A stretch of 13,686 nt of DNA from an uncultured Eubacteriales bacterium. GTDB taxonomy: Bacteria; Bacillota; Clostridia; UMGS1883. The stretch lies in contig CAJJUC010000051.1 in assembly GCA_905195005.1 (NCBI GenBank), forward strand, positions 1 to 13,686. The letters are read 5' to 3'. The position numbers were made by a program, and so were the translations under genes. Below, piece after piece: positions 7,901 through 13,686 of the stretch; position 1 is the stretch's first letter, and each line of letters begins with the position of its first letter. A model generated the notes under the pieces. It made no database searches. It was not told where the DNA came from and saw only the letters and a list, made by a program, of their open reading frames with translations.

Positions 7901-9002
7901 TCTTGCAAAGCTCTTTTCCGAAGCCACAGCCGTTGCGGCGGTGAACAGACTGAACGATTTCGAAAAATATTTTAATCTTTGGGAAGAGTTTTTCGGAATT
8001 GACGCGGAGAAATACAACTCGCTTGTCAGCAAAACAAACATGAACGAGATTTTTTCTTCAAAGCGCCCGTTTACCGATGCGGAGGCGGTGAAAAAGGCAT
8101 ATAACGCTTCAATTCCGCTAGCGCTGATAAACCAGAGCGCTTACGGCGCAATTGAAAATATTATAGAGGAAAATGCCGGGGTTTTGGAAATCACGCTTGA
8201 CAGCTACAAAAAGCTGACAAAATCCGAGCGGCAGAGCGTGCTCCGCACAATTTCGGGAAAAGGCTTTAAAACAACGGAAAGCTTTAAAAAAGCATTTGAC
8301 GCGGCTGTGAGCGGCGCTTCAAGCAACGGCGGTTCAAACACCGGCGGCGGTGGCGGAGGCGGCAGCGTGAGCGTGCCGAAGGTGAAAAATGAAAACGCCA
8401 AAATCGAGGGCGGAGCCTCGGAGCAAACGCCCGATAAAGAAAAATATTACGGCTTCAGCGACCTTTCCGAAACGCCGTGGGCAGAAAAGGCGATACTTTC
8501 GCTTTACGAAAAAAGCATTGTAAACGGCTACGGCGATAAGAGCTTCCGCCCGAACGGATATGTCACGCGCGAGGAATTTGTGAAAATGATAACGGAAGCG
8601 TTTTCAATCAAGGGAGAAGCGCAGCTTTTATTTTCCGACGTCAATAAAAACGAATGGTATTCTCCGTATATTGAGCGCGCATATTCAAACGGCATTATTA
8701 CGGGAATTTCGCCCGAAAGCTTCGGCACGGGAAGCTTTATCACGCGCCAGGACGCGGCGGTGATAATCGACCGCACGGCGGAAAAATGCAATATTGTGCT
8801 CGATGAAAAAACTGCGCAGGCGGATTTTTACGACGCTGCCGACATTGCAATGTATGCCGAGGGGGCAGTTTCGCGCTTGCAGAAGGCAGGGATAATGTCG
8901 GGAACGGCTGAGCATGAGTTTGCACCCGCAGCATACACAACGCGTGCCATGGCGGCAAAAATCATTTATGAGCTGCTCATGCTGACGGAGGAAGTAAAAT
9001 GA
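4998..9002 (+). CDS. Large SLH-anchored surface protein with golvesin-like and Ig-like modules
   Basis: A 1334-residue secreted protein with no recognisable catalytic domain. Order: signal peptide 1-27 (ASA|E); golvesin-C-like beta-sandwich about 30-162 (IIVDN start, 'GWYKIGVFVF', 'ARMDAVKLVPV' end); three Big_5/Ig-like modules about 165-268, 270-374 and 375-475; second golvesin-like module about 478-614 ('GWYSLGEYEF', 'LRADAVMF'); further Ig/Fn3-like sequence to about 890; an alpha-helical stretch about 900-1105; a glycine-rich linker about 1110-1125; three SLH domains about 1150-1331. SLH domains bind pyruvylated secondary cell wall polymer, so the protein should sit on the cell surface with its N-terminal modules outward. 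Golvesin-like modules usually occur as accessory domains of secreted polysaccharide enzymes, so glycan binding is a reasonable inference. The GTG at 4998 follows AGGAGG (4987-4992) by 5 bases. It starts 46 bases after the permease with no terminator between, so it is probably cotranscribed. Confidence 0.88.
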   Translation: MKKVLSVLLTAAVMLSPFGNVAFKASAESETEIIVDNADTGYSREEPTNRKWTKSTYKYSFRGSHEYIDKESNIGALFTAKIETGGKYSVYVYRPHIGSGNSAMTATVYSENGSENVGYSLSSGSTGWYKIGVFVFGDNSDAVIRLCGSGSGIARMDAVKLVPVDETPPVITEVTPSENAVVSIKVQPEITFSKQIAASFLTNEYILLYCGEKTISADIEATDGGKGVRIIPNRPLDIRSAYRIVVSADLEDEDGNKISGRLEYSFRTQNIDLTPANAQLVDGASLLPKYARLYIAFDSEMNDYIYRSDCYSLSDGKNIIPLCAEKTNYKSADVMLTPLCPLKGNGEYTLRLSPKIKTRDGGNLASGRCFSVTVDDGAESISASLENNYGVSATEPITVNFDGETDAATVDSEHIALKLLSRNEYVEAAVENHGSYALIKPFGELARGCDYAIELHNVRGADGKCISRGDNLIFKTEAADTVISDMETEGSGYKDYGGWGTSSLTGYEGSKTRYAGKVDNPSETYAVWQPELKGGMYEVLIYRIYDEASTPEAEIEILGANGKSTQIIPLTGFDESGWYSLGEYEFKTGSEGYVKLTKLYSDNNLRADAVMFRAAAEDCVPPKGKIENRSGALALEFDKRISQASLNVDIDGESAKFISSDFKSFILVTDKYIGDKNSYSVKITDEIAAPGTESATVISAQLNTSSGFSPVVTVYTDADGNESETPAAGGKAAAFCRIRDDEGNLADTEISLYALNSDKEVIAESRGKYKTYAEGFAEFEAQLDIESSDIYDVCAFMFDDAEKLSLLTQLAKKNAVSLEKTENADKSVQFKISADCENENAVLAIYNKNSGGLAAADYFILSGSYDYTFVPSASFPGGEYIIRVNAESGKEYAQTDFYHISSAEVENAFAALNGAENADAVGAAIERFYRELGLDESAEEIFSELRDKTDVGMIILNNKEYSEKNSDVLAKLFSEATAVAAVNRLNDFEKYFNLWEEFFGIDAEKYNSLVSKTNMNEIFSSKRPFTDAEAVKKAYNASIPLALINQSAYGAIENIIEENAGVLEITLDSYKKLTKSERQSVLRTISGKGFKTTESFKKAFDAAVSGASSNGGSNTGGGGGGGSVSVPKVKNENAKIEGGASEQTPDKEKYYGFSDLSETPWAEKAILSLYEKSIVNGYGDKSFRPNGYVTREEFVKMITEAFSIKGEAQLLFSDVNKNEWYSPYIERAYSNGIITGISPESFGTGSFITRQDAAVIIDRTAEKCNIVLDEKTAQADFYDAADIAMYAEGAVSRLQKAGIMSGTAEHEFAPAAYTTRAMAAKIIYELLMLTEEVK

Positions 9003-11341
9003 AGAAATTACTGATATTTTTTGCTGTGATTACCGCAGCGCTTTCATTGAATTTTGCGGTTTGTGCTGCCGATGAAATCATAATTGACGACCTTTCGGCA
9101 GGCTACTCGGAGAGCAATTCAACCTTCGGACCGGGCACGAACGGTTACGGCGGAAGCCACAGAAGCGGCCGCGGCAATGCAACATATTCCCCCGTGCTTG
9201 AGGACGGATATTATACGGTTTCACTCTACAATCCGTACCCCGGCAGCAACAACGGAACGGGAATTTATGTTGAAATATTCCATTCGGGCGGCACGGATAA
9301 GGCGCCGGTTGACATGGTAAATTCGCCCGAGGGCTGGATGGAGCTCGGCACATATCATTTTAACAGCGGCGAAAACAAGGTGATTCTGCACTGCGCGGCA
9401 AACTCAATGGTTCGTGCCGACGCAATGCGGTTTGAGTGGAGCGATCCGTCGGAATCGGACGATGCGGTTGTGCTTTCGGACATTTCGGAATGTACATATT
9501 CAAAAGAAATAAAATTTGTGACGGCGCTCGGATTTATGCAGCCCGAAGCAGGCAGTCTTTTCAGTCCCGGTAAGGCGGTCACACGTGCGGAATTTGTGAA
9601 AACGGCGCTTAAAATCGCAGGAACGGAAAATATCGGGCAGAACGGGCTGACATATTTCAGCGACGTTAATCCCGAAAATCCGTATTCCGCATATATAAAC
9701 GCGGCGTATGAAACAGGACTCGTTTCCGGATATTCCGACGGGTCGTTCCGCCCCGAAAAAACAATAACGTATGACGAAGCAATCAAGGTATTTGTCGATA
9801 TTTCGGGAAGAAAGCCGAAGGCTTCTGTAACCGGCGGATATAAGGAGGGCTATGCGAAGGCGGCGCTCGGCATGGGGTTATCCGCTCCGCGCGGAGCAGC
9901 CGGAGAAGTCACGCGCGAGGGGCTTGCATATATTTCATACAAGCTGCTTCACGCGTCGTACCTTGAAGCCGTTTCCTACGGCGGTAAAACGATGTACCGC
10001 GCAGCGGAAACCGTGCTTGAAAAGCTGCATGATATTTCGCAGCTTGAGGGCATTGTTGACGGAAACGAATTTACCGCGCTCGATCAAAAATCCGCACTCG
10101 GAAAAAATTACATGACGCTCGGCGGAATCGAGCTGCTCGATAAAACGCGGATGGCGTGGGATTATATCGGCTGCCGCGTTAAGGCATATATAAAAGAGGC
10201 GGACGGAAGAGACGCGGCGGTGTATCTTGAGCTGTCCGACAGAAATGATATAACCGTGATTCATGCCGCGGACCTTGTGCGGACGGACAGCATTTACAGC
10301 ATAAAATACACTCAAAGCGGAAAAACGCACACTGCCGTGCTCAGCGGAAACACGGACGTTATTTATAACGGACTTGCAAAGACTGATTTCACCGTTGAAA
10401 CGCTTAATCCGAAGGACGGCTTCATCGTTCTGATTGATTCCGATAACGATGGAACGTGCGACACAGTTAAGGTTTTCGACGTTGTTTACGACACCGTGAT
10501 GTCGCTTAAACGCTCATCCGGAAAGCTTACCCTGTCCGACGGCGTGACCGTGATTGAAGCCGAATATAAGTCAGACTCCAAATCCCTGTTTGTGAAAAAC
10601 GGACGGCGCACCTCAATTTCCGATGTTAAGAAGGATAACACCGTCGGTTATGCATGTGCGGACGGCGGCGCGGTTAAAATCATTTTTATATCCGACAGCG
10701 CTGCCGAAGGCACGGTAACATCGTACGATGACGGCGAAAGGACGGCATATATCGATGAAAAACCGTATCGGCTGACGCAGCGGATGACGGCGAGTGATAT
10801 AAAGGTCGGCGCAAGCGGCGTGTTTTTCTTAAACAATCTCGGTGAAATAGCCGCAGCCGACGGAATGCTGCGGCGCAGCGGCGAGCAGCTTGCCTGCGTG
10901 CTGAAAAAAGGAAACGTGAAAGGCATATCGGGCGGCTTGGAGCTTAAGCTGCTGCTTGGCGACGGAACGATAAAGGCGCTTAAAACCGCGTCCGGCGCAA
11001 AGCTGAACGGAAAATCCGCAGGCGGTGAGGAAATAAGCGCAAAAATCGAGGAGGACGGACTTATAATCATAAGCCTGAATTCAAAGGGCGAGATATCCTC
11101 GCTTAAAACTCCGCAGGACAAAACAAGCGCCGAACCCGATGACGCAAACGAATTTCGAAAAATTATTCCGACAAGGCAATCCGCTTCATCGGAGCTCCGC
11201 AAAAGTCATTCTCCGGGCGCTACATTGTCGGAAAAGACACGGAGGTGTTCCTGCTTCCGTCCGATGAAGACGCAAGGGACGAGGAATATAAGGTCGGCGG
11301 AGAAGAGCTGCTGGAGCATTATAACACAAAATATAACATAA
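8999..11341 (+). CDS. Second golvesin/SLH surface protein, 5' part (frameshifted)
   Basis: The first part of a gene that continues in the -1 frame to 12012. Start ATG 8999 overlaps the upstream stop (ATGA) and follows GGAGG (8987-8991) by 7 bases. Order: signal peptide about 1-23 (VCA|A); golvesin-like module about 25-146, related to the two in the upstream protein ('GWMELGTYHF', 'VRADAMRFEW'); three SLH domains about 157-320, of which the second is canonical (YFSDV, SGYSDGSFRP) and the third degenerate; then a long beta-rich region. Within that region D480-S-D-N-D-G-T-C-D488 is a DxDxDGxxD calcium-loop pattern. Here the SLH block is in the middle of the protein, unlike its neighbour where it is C-terminal. 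After about residue 721 the frame turns into low-complexity Arg/Ser-rich sequence, so the last 60 residues are not genuine. Function unknown; a wall-anchored glycan-binding or structural role is inferred. Confidence 0.8.
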   Translation: MKKLLIFFAVITAALSLNFAVCAADEIIIDDLSAGYSESNSTFGPGTNGYGGSHRSGRGNATYSPVLEDGYYTVSLYNPYPGSNNGTGIYVEIFHSGGTDKAPVDMVNSPEGWMELGTYHFNSGENKVILHCAANSMVRADAMRFEWSDPSESDDAVVLSDISECTYSKEIKFVTALGFMQPEAGSLFSPGKAVTRAEFVKTALKIAGTENIGQNGLTYFSDVNPENPYSAYINAAYETGLVSGYSDGSFRPEKTITYDEAIKVFVDISGRKPKASVTGGYKEGYAKAALGMGLSAPRGAAGEVTREGLAYISYKLLHASYLEAVSYGGKTMYRAAETVLEKLHDISQLEGIVDGNEFTALDQKSALGKNYMTLGGIELLDKTRMAWDYIGCRVKAYIKEADGRDAAVYLELSDRNDITVIHAADLVRTDSIYSIKYTQSGKTHTAVLSGNTDVIYNGLAKTDFTVETLNPKDGFIVLIDSDNDGTCDTVKVFDVVYDTVMSLKRSSGKLTLSDGVTVIEAEYKSDSKSLFVKNGRRTSISDVKKDNTVGYACADGGAVKIIFISDSAAEGTVTSYDDGERTAYIDEKPYRLTQRMTASDIKVGASGVFFLNNLGEIAAADGMLRRSGEQLACVLKKGNVKGISGGLELKLLLGDGTIKALKTASGAKLNGKSAGGEEISAKIEEDGLIIISLNSKGEISSLKTPQDKTSAEPDDANEFRKIIPTRQSASSELRKSHSPGATLSEKTRRCSCFRPMKTQGTRNIRSAEKSCWSIITQNIT
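11158..11162 (+). other. Frameshift site at an A5 run
   Basis: Upstream the coding frame reads GAA TTT CGA AAA ATT. Downstream the good frame reads AAA AAT TAT TCC GAC AAG. Adding one base at the A5 run joins them into one frame (EFRKNYSDKAIRFIGAP) and makes 8999-12012 exactly 1005 codons including the stop. The downstream frame is closed upstream by a TGA at 11140-11142, so the switch must lie after that. A sequencing or assembly error, a true indel mutation, or -1 slippage of the AAA codon are all compatible. Confidence 0.8.
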
Positions 11342-12012
11342 AGCTTTATGACGTTGATTCAACAATGGAAATCGGTGCAATATCGGCAAGAGTTGCCGAT
11401 TCCGTTCCGACAATCGAAAAATCAAGTCAGATGCTTGTGGTTTCGCGCGTTATCGACAAGGCTCACAGTGACGGAGAATGGGCAAAATATGTGTGCGGCT
11501 GGTACAGAGGGAAAGAGGTTTCCTATAAGCTTAAGGACAAAAAGCTCAAAACAAGCTCCGTTTATGTTCATTACGATTCGGACAGCGTTCCCGAAAATGA
11601 CGATTTTTCGCTTACGGAGGACGTTAAAGCAGGGCAGGGCTTCCTGTTCTCGACAAACATCTACGGCGAAATAGAAAATATTGTTATGCTGCTTGACATA
11701 AACGCCGACAAGTCTCAGTCGGAAAAGCTTCACCTTGAATCGGGGCGCGAGCCGCTGAGCAAAACAAACACATATTCCGTTCTTTACACGGGGCGCGGAT
11801 ATGTCACAAGAATGCTTGACAGCCGCTTTCTCATCTGCACTAATGCGGCAGAGAACTGGATAAGAAGCATTCCGTTTTCAAACGCTGCCGTTTATCTTTA
11901 TGAAAACGGCAAAGTGAGCCTTGCTGACAAGGGCGATATATCGGTCGGCGACAATGTTTTGGTCCGCACGCGTTATCAGGACACACTTGTAATTTATATA
12001 ATCAGGGGGTAG
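11245..12012 (+). CDS. Second golvesin/SLH surface protein, C-terminal part (out of frame)
   Basis: A continuation of the protein starting at 8999, in the -1 frame. The frame is open from 11143. The first start codon is a GTG at 11245 with no signal peptide and only a purine-rich stretch before it, so independent translation is unlikely; that coordinate marks the conventional open frame only. The content is beta-strand-rich, with 'YNIKLYDVDS', 'AKYVCGWYRGKEVSYKL' and 'GFLFSTNIYGEIENIVML', ending in 'VSLADKGDISVGDNVLVRTRY' plus a short hydrophobic tail. This kind of C-terminal region is seen in clostridial SLH-containing surface proteins of unknown function. With the frameshift corrected, the whole protein would be about 1004 residues. 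Its stop is 5 bases before the next gene's ATG. Confidence 0.7.
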   Translation: MFLLPSDEDARDEEYKVGGEELLEHYNTKYNIKLYDVDSTMEIGAISARVADSVPTIEKSSQMLVVSRVIDKAHSDGEWAKYVCGWYRGKEVSYKLKDKKLKTSSVYVHYDSDSVPENDDFSLTEDVKAGQGFLFSTNIYGEIENIVMLLDINADKSQSEKLHLESGREPLSKTNTYSVLYTGRGYVTRMLDSRFLICTNAAENWIRSIPFSNAAVYLYENGKVSLADKGDISVGDNVLVRTRYQDTLVIYIIRG

Positions 12013-12017
12013 GGAGC

Positions 12018-13686
12018 ATGAAAAGGATATTTGCCTCGGTTCTGGCTGCCGCGATGGCGCTGTCGTTCGGATTCCCGGCGGCAGCGGCGGAAAGCGGAAG
12101 TGAAAACAAAATTGTGTTTTATGTTTCCCCCGACGGAAGCGACAGCGCCGCCGGCACGGAGAAAAAGCCGTTTCAAAGCCTTGCCCGTGCCGCAAAAGCC
12201 GTTGCCGAAACGGAGAAAAAGCAAGATATCACGGTTTATCTCCGCGGAGGAGAATATAAAATAACCGAGTCTGTAAGCTTAAATTCCGCAAACGGCGGCG
12301 CCGGAAATGTCAGCGTTACGTATGCTTCATATCCCGGAGAAACGGCAATTCTTGACGGTGGCACAAATATAAGCGGCTGGAAAGAACAGAGCGGCGGAAT
12401 TTGGCGCGCAAAGGTTTTGCCGAATATGCATTTCCGTAATTTGTACATTAACGGGAAAAAAGCGATAAGGGCGCGTTTCCCGAACGAGGGAAGCTTTCTG
12501 ACGCTGCCCGGCGACCCTGACGGCGATGAAATCATAATTGAAAAAAATGAGCAGCTTGCGGATTTTCAAAACTCTGATCCGCCGGAGCTTTGCGTGCTTG
12601 TCGAATGGATGGAAAAAAAGCTTCGGATTGCGGAATATTCCGAGAACGAAGCCCATGCAAGCGTTAAGCTTTTTAATGAGGAGAAAATGGCGCTCAGCGA
12701 CGCTCCGCAGGGCGCAAAAATCAGCAGGGGCAGAGCTTACTGGCTTGAAAACTCGCTTGACTGGCTGGATTGCGGGGGGGAATGGTATCTCGACCGCACA
12801 GAGGGCTATGTTTACTATATGCCGCACAGCTATGAAAACATGAACGAAGTGCGCGCGGAGGCAGGCGGCGCGGAAACGCTGCTCAAAATTGAAGGCACGG
12901 ACGCTTCGCCCGTTAAAAATGTGACAATAGAAAATATCAGTTTTGTAAATACGGGCTGGACGCGCCCCGATGAATGCGGCTTTGTCGATATTCAGGGCAA
13001 CAGCATTGTTCCGAAAAATATGGAGCTTGCGAAGGATTCGCAGTACCGCCATTCGCTGAAAAAGGATAAAATGCCGGGTGCGCTTCATGTGCTTTATGCG
13101 GATAATTTCACCGTTAAGGGCTGCACGTTTGAAAACCTTGCGGCAGGCGGCGCGGTGTTTGAAGCCGGGGGAAGTGATATAACCATAACCGAAAACAATT
13201 TTACGGAAATCGGCGGCAATGCAATTGAAATCGGCGGAGATTACTACCGCGCGGGGAAAACCTCCATGTATCACAAAAACGTGACCGTGGCGGACAATTT
13301 CATCGAAAAAGCGGCTTCCGATTATTACGGCGGCGTGGGGATTCTGGCATACTATGTCACAAAGCTCACGATTGAGCATAATTATCTGCGCGACCTCCCG
13401 TACAGCGGGATTTCCGCAGGCTGGGGCTGGGCGGCTGACGAAGCCGTTCCCGAAGCAAGTGACTACACGATTCGCTGCAACAAAATCGAGAACTTTATGA
13501 CGCAGCTGCGTGACGGCGGCGGAATTTACGTCACGAATCCGATAAAGGGAAACAATATTATTGAAAATAATTACATAATCGGAAATTCCAACTGCTTTTT
13601 GCCGACAAGCGGAACAATTGCGGTTTATCATGACGGAGCGTCCGACAACTGGACAACAACGGGGAATGTGTGCGAAATGTTCAAGG
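12018..13686 (+). CDS. Secreted right-handed beta-helix protein, probable carbohydrate-active enzyme (partial)
   Basis: 556 codons are visible with no stop before the window edge. A signal peptide covers 1-24 (AAA|E). The mature start carries 'FYVSPDGSDSAAGTEKKPF' and a 'VYLRGGEYKI' strand, then 'YASYPGETAILDGGTNISGW', the typical N-terminal cap of right-handed parallel beta-helix proteins. Beta-helix rungs follow ('NVTIENISFVNTGW', 'FTVKGCTFENL', 'ITENNFTEIGGNAIEIGG', 'LTIEHNYLRDLPYSGISAGW'). A W469-G-W471 motif and 'LRDGGGIYVT' (D499) resemble segments common in GH141-like and GH120-like beta-helix glycosidases. A fucosidase, xylanase or xylosidase-type activity is therefore possible, but the substrate cannot be assigned and catalytic residues are not established. 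AGGGGG (12004-12009) inside the end of the upstream gene lies 8 bases before the ATG, suggesting coupled translation. No SLH domain is seen in the visible part. Confidence 0.82.
   Translation, partial: MKRIFASVLAAAMALSFGFPAAAAESGSENKIVFYVSPDGSDSAAGTEKKPFQSLARAAKAVAETEKKQDITVYLRGGEYKITESVSLNSANGGAGNVSVTYASYPGETAILDGGTNISGWKEQSGGIWRAKVLPNMHFRNLYINGKKAIRARFPNEGSFLTLPGDPDGDEIIIEKNEQLADFQNSDPPELCVLVEWMEKKLRIAEYSENEAHASVKLFNEEKMALSDAPQGAKISRGRAYWLENSLDWLDCGGEWYLDRTEGYVYYMPHSYENMNEVRAEAGGAETLLKIEGTDASPVKNVTIENISFVNTGWTRPDECGFVDIQGNSIVPKNMELAKDSQYRHSLKKDKMPGALHVLYADNFTVKGCTFENLAAGGAVFEAGGSDITITENNFTEIGGNAIEIGGDYYRAGKTSMYHKNVTVADNFIEKAASDYYGGVGILAYYVTKLTIEHNYLRDLPYSGISAGWGWAADEAVPEASDYTIRCNKIENFMTQLRDGGGIYVTNPIKGNNIIENNYIIGNSNCFLPTSGTIAVYHDGASDNWTTTGNVCEMFK

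Noticed and set aside
12327..13631. A 434-codon open frame on the minus strand
   Set aside because: It is a shadow of the rightward beta-helix gene, which has a signal peptide, a ribosome binding site and family motifs. The minus-strand translation resembles no protein and has no credible start site.
1..13686. CRISPR arrays, tRNA or rRNA genes, transposases or phage genes
   Set aside because: No regularly spaced repeats of the right size, no rRNA-like or tRNA-like sequence and no transposase or integrase motifs were seen.

Overview
The window looks like a chromosomal segment from an anaerobic, Gram-positive Clostridia-type member of the Bacillota. The clues are S-layer homology (SLH) domain surface proteins, a YesM-type histidine kinase, LplB/YtcP-type sugar ABC permeases, AGGAGG ribosome binding sites and moderate GC content. 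I cannot name a species. A gut or biomass-degrading habitat is inferred only from the polysaccharide theme.

Layout: (1) At the left edge, reading leftward, is the 5' end of an endonuclease III gene (nth). (2) After a shared intergenic region comes a rightward PnuC-type vitamin B3 transporter. Its leader contains a clear antiterminator/terminator switch and is probably a riboswitch. (3) A YesM-like sensor histidine kinase has its own promoter and no response regulator beside it. (4) A 231-base intergenic region carries a four-copy, helically phased AGAGCA array, a promoter and a small palindrome. (5) Two sugar ABC permeases follow, overlapping by one base, with no solute-binding protein and no ATPase gene next to them. 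(6) A 1334-residue secreted protein combines golvesin-like and Ig-like modules with three C-terminal SLH domains. (7) A second secreted protein (golvesin-like, then SLH, then a long C-terminal region) is split by a one-base frameshift at an A5 run. (8) At the right edge is a secreted right-handed beta-helix protein, probably carbohydrate-active, that runs off the window.

From 3111 to the end all genes read rightward with gaps or overlaps of -4 to +46 bases and no convincing terminator. They look like one operon: surface proteins that bind or degrade an extracellular glycan, permeases that take up the released oligosaccharides, and the upstream kinase sensing them. This resembles a Gram-positive polysaccharide utilisation locus. 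The substrate cannot be read from the sequence. The most notable points are the unassigned leader switch before pnuC, the phased AGAGCA array, the frameshift in the second SLH protein, and the missing response regulator, binding protein and ATPase.
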